A program made the translations under genes and the position numbers. The notes under the pieces are model-generated. The model was not told the DNA's origin. It saw only the letters and a program-made list of their open reading frames with translations, and ran no database searches. Positions 34,799 through 42,187 of a DNA stretch of 64,000 nt are shown here, in pieces. The stretch spans positions 68,562-132,561 of the forward strand of contig CAZKEF010000015.1 in the NCBI GenBank assembly GCA_964551735.1. Direction: 5' to 3'. The DNA comes from DAOUAT01 sp964551735 (lineage in GTDB: Bacteria; Chloroflexota; Anaerolineae; CG2-30-64-16). Each line of letters opens with the position of its first letter. Positions within the stretch are counted from its first letter, which is position 1.

Positions 34799-35008
34799 TT
34801 ACGCGTTATCGAAATCCGCCCGCGCGATGCCGAGTCCGTGCAAGATGTGCGCGAGCAGGCCAGGGCCGATGTCTTTGGTGCGATGGTATGGGACTGGGAT
34901 CTGGGCGCCGGTGCTTGGGTTGCGCCACATCTCGTGGGACCCCGCGCCGAAACGTGTGGGGTAGCAGCCGAGCCGCCGAAGTTTGCGCGCCAGTTCAGCG
35001 TGTCTCAT
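34799..35008 (-). CDS. hicA: HicA-type mRNA interferase toxin
   Basis: 69 residues of the double-stranded RNA-binding-like HicA fold, with RRLGCYPTRFGAGSHEMWRN; His25 sits at the catalytic position. The C-terminal KDIGPGLLAHILHGLGI also fits. The start overlaps the hicB stop (ATGA), giving antitoxin-first order with coupled translation. Confidence 0.88.
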   Translation of the reverse strand: MRHAELARKLRRLGCYPTRFGAGSHEMWRNPSTGAQIPVPYHRTKDIGPGLLAHILHGLGIARADFDNA

Positions 35009-35256
35009 GCCGGCACAGCGATGTGAGAGACAAAGGACGTTGCAGGTAGCGTGCGCAACGCATCTGGAAGGGGATCGCCTGCGGCACGTAGCGAGGCAAT
35101 CAGTGCCGCAGCGACGTCGGGCGCAAGAGCGAGAACTTCATCCGGCGTGTCCCCTGCCACGAGCAATCCAGGCAAGTCAGGGCTGGTGGCGATGTACTGA
35201 TAGTCACCGCCATCTTTTAGTTTTTCAACTTTAATTTGGATATCGTAGAGTTGCAT
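35005..35256 (-). CDS. hicB: HicB-type antitoxin (short form)
   Basis: 83 residues with the partial RNase-H-like HicB fold: YQYIATSPDLPGLLVAGDTPDEVLA (shown by its pieces YIATSPDLPGL and GDTPDEVLA). No DNA-binding helix-turn-helix or ribbon-helix-helix is visible at the C-terminus, so regulation of its own promoter may be weak or indirect. It pairs with the overlapping hicA. Confidence 0.88.
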   Translation of the reverse strand: MQLYDIQIKVEKLKDGGDYQYIATSPDLPGLLVAGDTPDEVLALAPDVAAALIASLRAAGDPLPDALRTLPATSFVSHIAVPA

Positions 35257-35313
35257 GATGGACCCTCTATCCAGGCTCTGCCTGCAAAGGATTACTTGTG
35301 CTCCTGGGTTAGA

Positions 35314-35360
35314 GGCTTTAGCCGGTCTCTTTCGTTAACAACCTTACCGGCAGACACCTA
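35314..35360. repeat. Decayed copy of the GAGGCTTTAGCCGG palindrome
   Basis: The left arm GAGGCTTTAGCCGG is intact; the right arm is reduced to ACCGGCAGACACC. It is the third family member, after 3631-3680 (inside hyuA) and 44293-44349. It lies in the 216-base gap between rtcA and hicB. Confidence 0.65.
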
Positions 35361-35472
35361 CACTTGCGCCGGAGCGCAGCCCAGGTGCAAGTGAGCCTCG
35401 CTTCCGATAATTCGCAACCAGTGTAACACAACTATCCGTAGGGATGAAGGATGGCAGCTTCCCCTTTTGGCA

Positions 35473-36591
35473 TCATGCAGGTATGACGCGCACCAAACCC
35501 ACCCCGCCCTGTTCCTTCTCGATCGCGATCTCCGCCGCGCCGAACGCGCGGATCACCTCGGCGTTGGTGCGCAGGTGCTCGGTGACGTGGGCCGTGCGGA
35601 AGAGCGACTCGCCGTCCGCGAACGCCAGGGGCAGCAGGAGTTGGTCAGCCAGGTGCTCGTCCACCGCGCCCGTGCCTGCCAGGAACTTCTCCAGCCATAG
35701 GCACGCTTCGTCGGCCACCTGCTCAGCTCGCTTGCCGATGGCGCCCAGGCCCACGTAACAAGCGGCGCCGTGCTTGAACTCGGCCAGCAGCAGCAAGAAC
35801 GTGCCTTTGCTGCGCGCAGGCAGGTCCAGCAGCTCGATCTCGATGCGGTTGTGGCGGCCGCGCAACCGCGCCAGCGCCCGGTCTCGCTGGCGGTGGGCGA
35901 TGCTCATGTCCAGATTGGCGACGGCCGAGATGCCGCGGATGCCCCGCAGCGCGCCGCGTTCCGGCAGGTGGAGCGGGGCGACGTGTTCGACCGGGCGGAT
36001 AGTCGCGCGCACCTGGCCGTTTCCCTCCGGGTAGAAGCCGCCTAGCAGCAGCTCGACCTCCGCATCGAGCCCCAGCCGGCGCAGCATGGGCAGCCAGGCC
36101 AGGATGAGGTAGTGGGTGCAGGGGCTCCACGGCACATGGGTGCCGCCGGTCAGGGTGAGACCTGACAGGCCCCTGTCATTCTGAGCGACCAGCGGGAGCG
36201 AAGAATCTCCGTTCTCCAACCGTGCGCCAGATTCTTCGGGGCTGCGGCTCCTCAGAATGACAGAGGAAAGCGCCAGTGGCAGGAACACCGTCTGCAACAC
36301 CAGCGACGTTGAGCCGGCGGTGCCGATGTCGGCGCGGTAATTGCCGGGTTGGACGCGGCCGGGTACGAAAGTGAGCTGCTGTGAACCCAGCGCCGCGCCG
36401 GTGACATCAGCGCTGCTGATGGTCGCGGCTGCGCGCACGGCGGCCAGGTGTTGGGCTTGCAGTCCGGGCTTGGGCCGCCGCGCGCGGATGTTCGTCAGGC
36501 GCACCGGTTGGCCGGTCAGCATGGAAAGGGTCAAGCTGCTGCGGAGCACCTGTCCGCCGCCCTCGCCGAGGGAGCCGTCAATATGGATCAT
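35473..36591 (-). CDS. rtcA: RNA 3'-terminal phosphate cyclase
   Basis: Converts RNA 3'-phosphate to a 2',3'-cyclic phosphate using ATP. Family motifs: IHIDGSLGEGGGQVLRSSL, GQPVRLTNIRARRPKPGLQ, then TAGSTSLVLQTVFLPLA and the GGGF/Y-like LLLGGFYPEGNGQV. The usual catalytic region HLADQLLLPLA is present near the end, with the catalytic His. The family is about 340 residues; this one is 372 because an 89-bp palindrome lies in frame at 36174-36262. No rtcB is nearby. Confidence 0.9.
   Translation of the reverse strand: MIHIDGSLGEGGGQVLRSSLTLSMLTGQPVRLTNIRARRPKPGLQAQHLAAVRAAATISSADVTGAALGSQQLTFVPGRVQPGNYRADIGTAGSTSLVLQTVFLPLALSSVILRSRSPEESGARLENGDSSLPLVAQNDRGLSGLTLTGGTHVPWSPCTHYLILAWLPMLRRLGLDAEVELLLGGFYPEGNGQVRATIRPVEHVAPLHLPERGALRGIRGISAVANLDMSIAHRQRDRALARLRGRHNRIEIELLDLPARSKGTFLLLLAEFKHGAACYVGLGAIGKRAEQVADEACLWLEKFLAGTGAVDEHLADQLLLPLAFADGESLFRTAHVTEHLRTNAEVIRAFGAAEIAIEKEQGGVGLVRVIPA
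36174..36262. repeat. 89-bp palindrome (TGTCATTCTGAG ends) inside rtcA
   Basis: Perfect 12-bp terminal inverted repeats (TGTCATTCTGAG and CTCAGAATGACA), with inner GCGAAGAATCT/AGATTCTTCG pairing. This is a common bacterial intergenic repeat type. Read in frame on the minus strand it gives an Arg/Ser/Glu-rich loop between LPLALSS and GLTLTGG. Confidence 0.85.
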
Positions 36592-36628
36592 GAAGATGGA
36601 CTCAACTTAGCATGGTAAGAGGAAACCT

Positions 36629-36661
36629 AGAAACCAGGTTTCTCGAAGAAACCTGGTTTCT
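36629..36661. repeat. AGAAACCAGGTTTCT palindrome, possible terminator of the ABC operon
   Basis: A perfect 15-bp inverted repeat with loop CGA, 4 bases beyond the stop of the second ABC gene. As RNA on the minus strand it is a strong hairpin without a T-tract. It is of a widespread bacterial repeat type. Confidence 0.75.
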
Positions 36662-36664
36662 GTC

Positions 36665-38491
36665 TCATGCTGCCACCGCCAGCTCCGGCAGCGCCATCTG
36701 CTCGTACGCGGCCGCGCGCTGTTGGCGGAACTGCTGGGTGTAGAGCTTGTAGTAGTGCCCTTTGGCCCGCAGCAACTCGGCGTGGGTGCCCTGCTCCGCG
36801 ATCCGGCCGTCCTCGATCACCAGGATGCGATCCGCCCGCTTGATGGTGCTCAGACGGTGCGCGATGACGAAGCTGGTGCGACCCGCCATCACCGCCTCCA
36901 TGCCGCGCTGGATCAGCGCCTCAGTGACGGTGTCCACCGATGAGGTGGCCTCATCCATCACCAGCACCTCGGGCTGGGCCAGCACGGCCCGTGCCAGGCT
37001 GATGAGCTGTTTCTGGCCCACCGAGAGCCGTCCGCCACCCTCGCCCACCTCTGCCGTGTAGCCGCCTTCTAGCTTCTCGATGAAGTCGTGCGCGCCTGCA
37101 ACCCGCGCCGCTTCCTCCACCTCCGCGTCGGTCGCGTCCAGCCGGCCGTAGCGGATGTTCTCGCGCACCGTTCCGGAGAACAGGTGCGGCGTTTGCAGCA
37201 CTACGCCGATGCGGGAGTGGATGCTGTGCAGCGTGTAGTCCCGGTAGTCGCGGCCGTTGATCCTGATGCTGCCGGCTTTCGGCTCGTAGAAGCGGCACAC
37301 CAGGTTCACGATGGTGGACTTGCCGCCGCCGGTGGCGCCCACCAGCGCGATGGTTTCGCCCGGCTTCACCCGCAGGTCGAAATCGCGCAGCACCGGTTTG
37401 TCCGGCTCGTACCAGAAGTCTACGCCCTCGAACGCGATCTCGCCCGCGATGCTGCCGGGGTCGAACGCGCCTTCCCGGTCTGCCACCTCCGGCCTGGCGT
37501 CAATCAGCGAGAAGCTGCGCTCCGCCGAGGCGATGGCGTTCTGCAGCTCCGAGTAAACGCGCGCCAGGTCTTGCACCGGCCACATCATGAAGGTGACGTA
37601 GCCGATGAACGCCTGGATTGCGCCGATGGTCATGCCGCCGACCGTCGCGCCCAAACCGCCGTAGAGCACGATGGCGCCTACTGCGAACGCGCTGATGAGC
37701 TGCACCACGGGCAGGAACAGCGCGGAGAGCCACGCAGCCCGGTACGCGGCGCGGTACATCTCGCCGGTGAGGCCGGAGAACTCGCGCAGGTTCGCGTCCT
37801 CGCGGCCCAGCGCCTTCACCACCCGTACGCCGGTAATGTTCTGGTTGAACTCGCCGGTGATCTTGGAGTTGATCTTGCGCACCTGCCGGAACTGGGCCAG
37901 GATGCGCTTTTTGAACTGCACCGCCACCACGATCAGGATCGGGATGGTCACCATCACAACCAACGCCAGGCGCCAATTGATGAACAACATGAAGGCCATA
38001 GCGCTGACGATGTTGAAGACCGCCCACGTCACGTCCAGCATGCCCCAGGTCACCAGCTGTGCGATGCGTTCCGAGTCGGAGGTGACGCGCGACATGATCC
38101 AGCCCACCGGCGTCCGGCCGAAGTAGGAGAACGAGAGCTCCTGCAGGTGGTTGAACATCTTTTTGCGCAGGTCGTACTGCACACGTTCGCCCAGCACGCC
38201 GGCCAGGTAGATGAAGCCCAGCACGCCCACCGCCTGCACCAGGATCAGTGCGCCGTAGACCATCAGGATGCCACGCAGCGCGACCGGGTCGCGCGGGATG
38301 ATGGCCTCGTCCAGGATGCGCTTGCCCTGGTAGGTGAATACCGAGTCCAGCAGCGACACCAGCGCGATGGAGAGCATGAAGCCCAGTACCCAGCGCCAGT
38401 GCGACTTCACCTGCCCCAAGATGCGCCGGAACGTCCCGCCGTTAAACTGAGTCGTGAATTCTTCTTCCTCAAATTCGTCGTAGTCTGCCAT
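36665..38491 (-). CDS. ABC exporter half-transporter, catalytic Walker B (second of a heterodimer)
   Basis: About 608 residues: an acidic N-terminus (DEFEEEEF), six membrane helices, and an ATP-binding domain with Walker A GATGGGKST, Q-loop, Walker B VLVMDEATSS (canonical Glu) and switch His in IAHRLST. The signature motif is LSVGQ instead of LSGGQ. Together with the first half, which has Asp in place of the catalytic Glu, this is the asymmetry of heterodimeric exporters such as BmrCD and TM287/288: one full ATP site, one degenerate. ATG 38491 with AGAGGT upstream is chosen over 38521. Substrate unknown; a drug or lipid is likely. Confidence 0.9.
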   Translation of the reverse strand: MADYDEFEEEEFTTQFNGGTFRRILGQVKSHWRWVLGFMLSIALVSLLDSVFTYQGKRILDEAIIPRDPVALRGILMVYGALILVQAVGVLGFIYLAGVLGERVQYDLRKKMFNHLQELSFSYFGRTPVGWIMSRVTSDSERIAQLVTWGMLDVTWAVFNIVSAMAFMLFINWRLALVVMVTIPILIVVAVQFKKRILAQFRQVRKINSKITGEFNQNITGVRVVKALGREDANLREFSGLTGEMYRAAYRAAWLSALFLPVVQLISAFAVGAIVLYGGLGATVGGMTIGAIQAFIGYVTFMMWPVQDLARVYSELQNAIASAERSFSLIDARPEVADREGAFDPGSIAGEIAFEGVDFWYEPDKPVLRDFDLRVKPGETIALVGATGGGKSTIVNLVCRFYEPKAGSIRINGRDYRDYTLHSIHSRIGVVLQTPHLFSGTVRENIRYGRLDATDAEVEEAARVAGAHDFIEKLEGGYTAEVGEGGGRLSVGQKQLISLARAVLAQPEVLVMDEATSSVDTVTEALIQRGMEAVMAGRTSFVIAHRLSTIKRADRILVIEDGRIAEQGTHAELLRAKGHYYKLYTQQFRQQRAAAYEQMALPELAVAA

Positions 38492-38510
38492 GGTAAGACC
38501 TCTTTGCAAG

Positions 38511-38565
38511 CCACGAATCACACGAATTCACACGAAGACCTCTGACCAATTCGCGCAATTCGTGG
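38511..38565. repeat. CCACGAAT...ATTCGTGG repeat between the ABC genes
   Basis: An imperfect inverted repeat made of CACGAAT/CACACGAA units. It belongs to the CCACGAAGACACGAAG style of repeat also seen at 44209-44237. No terminator is evident, so the two ABC genes remain one transcript. Confidence 0.65.
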
Positions 38566-38574
38566 CAGTGAACG

Positions 38575-40416
38575 CTAGGCTGGTTCGTGTCCGTTCCCGG
38601 AGAAACTATGGATCTCTTCGGCCAGCTCATCCTCGATCCGCGCCTGCAGGTCGTAGATATGCCGGTACATCCCCGGTTGGCTCACCAGCTCGTCGTGCGT
38701 GCCGCGCTGGACGACCCCGCCCTTGTCCATGACCAGGATTTGGTCGGCGTTCATCAGGCTCTGCACCCGGTGCGCGATGATAAAGGTCGTCCGGCCTGCC
38801 ATCAGCCCCTCCAGCGCGCCGCGGATCTCGGCCTCGGTCTCGGTGTCCACCGATGATGTCGAGTCGTCAAGGATCAGGATGCGCGGGTCCTTGAGCAGGG
38901 TGCGGGCGATGGCGACGCGCTGCCGCTGCCCGCCCGATAGCGTGACGCCCTTCTCGCCGACCAGGGTCTTGTAGCCGTCTGGGAAAGCCGTGATGCCGTC
39001 GTGGATCGCGGCGGCGCGCGCCGCGACCTCCACCTCCGCGTCCGTCACCTGCCGGTCCACGCCATAGGTGATGTTCTCGCGGATCGTCTTGGAGAACAGG
39101 AACGGCTCCTGCTCCACGATGCCGATCTGGCTCCGCAGATAGTCCCTGGGATAATCCTTCAGCGACACGCCGTCTAGCAGCACCTCGCCGCCGGTGTACT
39201 CGTAGAACCGGGGCAGCAGGTTCACCAGCGTGGTCTTGCCCGAGCCGGTGGATCCCAGCAGCGCGATGGCCTGGCCCGGCCGCGCGTGCAGGTTGATGCC
39301 GTGCAGAACGGGTGTGCCCGCCTCGTACTCGAAGGCCACATCCCGGAACTCGATCTCCCCGCGCAGGCTGCCACCCGGAGGGGGTCGGTGCGTGCCTTCG
39401 GTCAGCGGTTCCCGCGCCTGGCTGATCACATCCACCACGCGCTTGTATGACACCAGGCCGGTGGAGGTTTGCACGATGAGCCGCCCCAGGTTGCGCATGG
39501 GCCAGATGATCCAGGTGAGCAGGCCGACGTAGGCCAGGAAGGTCCCCGGCGTGATAATGCCGTTCATCGCCATCAGCGCGGCGGTCGCATAGCCGAAGAT
39601 CATCTGCGCGCCGCACAGGATATCGGTGGAAGGCCAGTAGACCGCATGCATCAACATCAAGTTCCGGCCGCGGGTATACTTGCCCCAGTTTTCGCGCTCG
39701 AATTTCTCCCGCTCGTAAGCCTGCCGGGCGAAGGCCTTCACAACCCGCACGCCGGTCAGGTTCTCCTGCAGCACGGTGGACAGCGTGGCCTCCTGCTCCT
39801 GGTACGCTTCATACGCCTTGGAGACGCGCTTGAAGAAGAAGTAGGAGATGATGATCACCGGCACGACCACGATGACCGACAGCAACGCCAGCCGCAGGTT
39901 CAGCCGCGCTACCGCCGCGAAGTTGATGCCGAACAGCAGCGCGATGCGGCCGATGCCGATGGCCTGGTCCGCAAAGAAGCGCCGGATCGCCTCCACGTCC
40001 GACGTGCTGCGCGAGATCAGCTCGCCCGTCTGCATGTGGTCGTGGTAGGTGAAGGTCAGCCGCTGGATGTGATCGTACATGTAGTTGCGCAGCCGCCGCG
40101 CGACCCCTTCAGCGGTCTGCGCAGCGAGCCGGCCGCTGAGGAAGGTGAAGCCACCCTCGGCCAGCGCCAGCGCGATGAACCCCAACGCGACGGCCATCAA
40201 CCGGCCGGCGGGCCAACCCTGGCCCAGCACGTTGTCCACAAAGTAGCGCAGCAGCAGGAAGGTTGCGGTCTTGGCCGTCGCGCCGACCGCCAGCGTGGCC
40301 GTGGCGCCCAGGTAGCGCCAACGGAAGCCGGTCATCATGCGCCATAAGCCGGTCAGCCGGCTGACCGAGACAGCGTTTCTCAAGTCATAGGTTATCGGCA
40401 CGGTTGTTGCGGACAT
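38575..40416 (-). CDS. ABC exporter half-transporter, degenerate Walker B (first of a heterodimer)
   Basis: About 613 residues with six membrane helices and an ATP-binding domain: Walker A GSTGSGKTT, canonical signature LSGGQRQR, Walker B ILILDDSTSSVD (Asp in place of the catalytic Glu) and switch His in IIAHRVQS. In a heterodimer its Walker motifs face the LSVGQ of the partner, making the degenerate site. The partner's DEATSS faces this LSGGQ, making the active site. ATG 40416 has GGAGG upstream. A leader ORF and an attenuator-like hairpin precede it. Confidence 0.9.
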   Translation of the reverse strand: MSATTVPITYDLRNAVSVSRLTGLWRMMTGFRWRYLGATATLAVGATAKTATFLLLRYFVDNVLGQGWPAGRLMAVALGFIALALAEGGFTFLSGRLAAQTAEGVARRLRNYMYDHIQRLTFTYHDHMQTGELISRSTSDVEAIRRFFADQAIGIGRIALLFGINFAAVARLNLRLALLSVIVVVPVIIISYFFFKRVSKAYEAYQEQEATLSTVLQENLTGVRVVKAFARQAYEREKFERENWGKYTRGRNLMLMHAVYWPSTDILCGAQMIFGYATAALMAMNGIITPGTFLAYVGLLTWIIWPMRNLGRLIVQTSTGLVSYKRVVDVISQAREPLTEGTHRPPPGGSLRGEIEFRDVAFEYEAGTPVLHGINLHARPGQAIALLGSTGSGKTTLVNLLPRFYEYTGGEVLLDGVSLKDYPRDYLRSQIGIVEQEPFLFSKTIRENITYGVDRQVTDAEVEVAARAAAIHDGITAFPDGYKTLVGEKGVTLSGGQRQRVAIARTLLKDPRILILDDSTSSVDTETEAEIRGALEGLMAGRTTFIIAHRVQSLMNADQILVMDKGGVVQRGTHDELVSQPGMYRHIYDLQARIEDELAEEIHSFSGNGHEPA

Positions 40417-40445
40417 GGTGTCCTCCACTAGTTTTCCACCTTCGG

Positions 40446-40586
40446 TCATGTTGAGCGGGTTAACGAGTCAAAGTTCATTGCGGCGATTGTCCAGCGAAAC
40501 ATCTCACGGGTTGCGGCCAAAACTGAGATGTTTCGCTGGTGACTCGCCGCTGCTGATCGTGTGTCGCAGACCCGCTCAATATGACA
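40446..40586. repeat. 141-bp imperfect palindrome, family A
   Basis: Ends TCATGTTGAGCGGGT and ACCCGCTCAATATGACA, inner GCGAAACATCT/AGATGTTTCGC. It is the same family as 16730-16855. It lies in the leader of the ABC operon between the attenuator-like hairpin and the first ABC gene. Confidence 0.8.
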
Positions 40587-40669
40587 TAAGTGGCCAGGTT
40601 GTCGGTTTATGACACGGCTGCGCAGGCAGGCAGCAAACGGAATGATGGATAATCCTGCTCCAAAACGGT

Positions 40670-40718
40670 GGGCAAACAAAAAGACCACCAGCCGGGCGCA
40701 TCGTTCGCCGGCTCGTGG
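40670..40718 (-). terminator. Attenuator-like intrinsic terminator in the ABC operon leader
   Basis: Minus strand: stem CCACGAGCCGGCG (40718-40706) with CGCCCGGCTGGTGG (40698-40685), one mismatch and one bulge, loop of seven bases. It is followed at once by TCTTTTTGTTTG (40684-40673). It lies after the 20-codon leader ORF and about 250 bases before the first ABC gene. A second AGCCGG (40749-40744), just past the leader stop codon, could pair with the 3' arm instead. Confidence 0.7.
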
Positions 40719-40752
40719 CCTGGGGTGGGCAGAAGAGGCTATACCGGCTCTG

Positions 40753-40815
40753 CTAAGCCAGGGCAAGGAGCGGCGAGCGTGCGCGACGCTTGTTGGTAAA
40801 GGCCATATAGGTCAT
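40753..40815 (-). CDS. Putative 20-codon regulatory leader peptide
   Basis: ATG 40815 with a perfect ribosome site (AAAGGAGG, six to seven bases upstream), 20 codons, then TAG. The peptide is MTYMAFTNKRRARSPLLALA. It lies about 40 bases after a consensus promoter and just before a terminator-like hairpin upstream of a heterodimeric ABC exporter. The KRR and RAR triplets fit the basic-x-basic motif at which macrolide-bound ribosomes are known to stall. The layout matches that of bmrB-bmrCD in Bacillus. A function as an antibiotic-sensing leader is inferred, not shown. Confidence 0.6.
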   Translation of the reverse strand: MTYMAFTNKRRARSPLLALA

Positions 40816-40864
40816 GTCGCCCGCCTCCTTTCGTGAAATCGCACCTTTAGTTAGGCGCAAACTG

Positions 40865-40893
40865 TTTATACTTCACTTGCGCGCATCTGTCAA
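40865..40893 (-). promoter_or_regulatory. Promoter of the ABC exporter operon
   Basis: TTGACA (40893-40888), 17 bases, TATAAA (40870-40865) on the minus strand. This is the best match to consensus in the window. The predicted start is near 40858, about 40 bases before the leader ORF. Confidence 0.85.
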
Positions 40894-40914
40894 ATCTGGG
40901 GCGGGGTGCTGTTG

Positions 40915-40934
40915 GTATGTTATAATCCACATAC
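40915..40934 (+). promoter_or_regulatory. Extended -10 promoter of mltG inside an inverted repeat
   Basis: TGTTATAAT (TATAAT at 40921-40926) is an extended -10 box without a clear -35. It is flanked by GTATGT (40915-40920) and ACATAC (40929-40934), a possible operator. It is divergent from the ABC promoter. Confidence 0.6.
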
Positions 40935-40960
40935 GAACCAAATGCGCCAGGGTTGCGCTT

Positions 40961-41016
40961 CCCGTGGTTCAAACCGGATTTCTCCGAGATGGCAAGGCCA
41001 TGGTTTGAACCACGGG
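40961..41016 (+). promoter_or_regulatory. Hairpin in the mltG leader
   Basis: A perfect 15-bp inverted repeat, CCCGTGGTTCAAACC (40961-40975) and GGTTTGAACCACGGG (41002-41016), with a 26-base loop. There is no T-tract, so it is not a terminator. It may be a repeat element or an RNA-level control site, 40 bases before ATG 41057. Confidence 0.6.
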
Positions 41017-41056
41017 GATCCGGAACACACAATGCAATAGGTGCGTCATCAGTCCC

Positions 41057-42157
41057 ATGAAACGTGCTTTGCTCATTTTGATCGTTCTAATGTCGTTTCT
41101 CACGCTGTTTCTGGCCGGCTGCAGCGGCGACGCGTTCTCGGCTGCGTACCTGGAGGCCAACCGGGCGCGGCTCGACCTGCCCCTGGATCCTGCCGGTGGC
41201 CCTCGGCAGTTCGTGGTGCAGCCCGGTTCGACCGCGCGCACCATCGCCGAAAACCTGGCGGGCGCGGGGCTGATCGGGGACGCGCGGCTGTTCGAGGCGT
41301 TTGTGCGCGCGAACGGGCTGGCCCCGCGGCTGCAGGCCGGCGCCTACCAGCTTAGCCCTAGCATGACCGTCCCCCAGATCGCCCAGGCGCTGCAAAACGC
41401 CCGCGCGCCGGAGATCGTCGTGCGCGTCGGCGAGGGGTGGCGGCTGGAGCAGACGGCCGACTTCCTGAGCCAGCGCACACCGCTGGACGGGGCGGAGTAC
41501 AAAGAGCGCGCGCTCACCGGTGATTTGAGCGGGCTGGACGCGACCAAATACGGCTTCCTCGCGCTGCGGCCGGCCGGCGCCAACCTGGAAGGTTTCCTTT
41601 ACCCTGATACCTATCGCCTGCCGGCCGAGGACACCACCGTGCTCGACCTGCTCGCGCGGCAGCTAGACAACTTCAGCGAAAGGGTGATGCCCGCGTGGGA
41701 GGCGGCCCAAGCTGCGGGCGCGACACAGCTCACGCTGCACCAAGTCCTCACAGTTGCCAGCATCGTAGAGCGGGAGGCCGTCGTGGATGACGAGCGGCCG
41801 CTGATCGCTGCCGTGTATCTGAACCGCGTGGCGCGCGGGATGAGGCTGCAAGCGGATCCGACGGTGCAGTATGCGATGGGCTATCAGGCAGACACCGGCC
41901 GGTGGTGGAAGACGCCGGTGTACCTGGAAGAGTACGACAAGGTGGTCAGCCCCTACAACACCTACAAAGTGCCCGGCCTGCCGCCCGGCCCGATCTGCAG
42001 TCCCAGCCTCAAGAGCATCCAGGCCGTGTTAGCGCCGGCCGAGCACAACTACCTCTACTTCGTGGCTGAGCCGGGAGGGACGGGGCGGCACGTCTTCGCC
42101 GAGACCTACGAGGAGCACCTGGAGAACGTGCGGCGGTATCAGCAGGGGACGCCGTAA
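41057..42157 (+). CDS. mltG: Endolytic murein transglycosylase MltG (lipoprotein form)
   Basis: 366 residues. The N-terminus MKRALLILIVLMSFLTLFLAGC ends in a lipobox with Cys22 (shown as LTLFLAGC), so it is probably lipid-anchored where the usual MltG has a membrane helix. A LysM-like domain (FVVQPGSTARTIAENL) is followed by the YceG catalytic domain. Glu238 lies in VASIVEREA and the family motif QADPTVQYAMG is clear, as are PYNTYKVPGLPPGPICSPS. It cleaves nascent glycan strands and is thought to end polymerisation. The PBP1C-like gene downstream fits a peptidoglycan role. Confidence 0.92.
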   Translation: MKRALLILIVLMSFLTLFLAGCSGDAFSAAYLEANRARLDLPLDPAGGPRQFVVQPGSTARTIAENLAGAGLIGDARLFEAFVRANGLAPRLQAGAYQLSPSMTVPQIAQALQNARAPEIVVRVGEGWRLEQTADFLSQRTPLDGAEYKERALTGDLSGLDATKYGFLALRPAGANLEGFLYPDTYRLPAEDTTVLDLLARQLDNFSERVMPAWEAAQAAGATQLTLHQVLTVASIVEREAVVDDERPLIAAVYLNRVARGMRLQADPTVQYAMGYQADTGRWWKTPVYLEEYDKVVSPYNTYKVPGLPPGPICSPSLKSIQAVLAPAEHNYLYFVAEPGGTGRHVFAETYEEHLENVRRYQQGTP

Positions 42158-42187
42158 ACCTGCTCCATTCCGGAAGAAGGGGGGCCG

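Noticed and set aside
37088..38545. Long plus-strand open frame (485 codons)
   Set aside because: It is the antisense of the second ABC gene: His/Gln/Arg-rich, no ribosome site, no protein motif. The minus strand encodes an unmistakable ABC exporter.
40446..40766. Minus-strand open frame of 106 codons between the leader ORF and the ABC genes
   Set aside because: It runs through the terminator-like hairpin and the family-A palindrome, has no ribosome site and no protein-like pattern.
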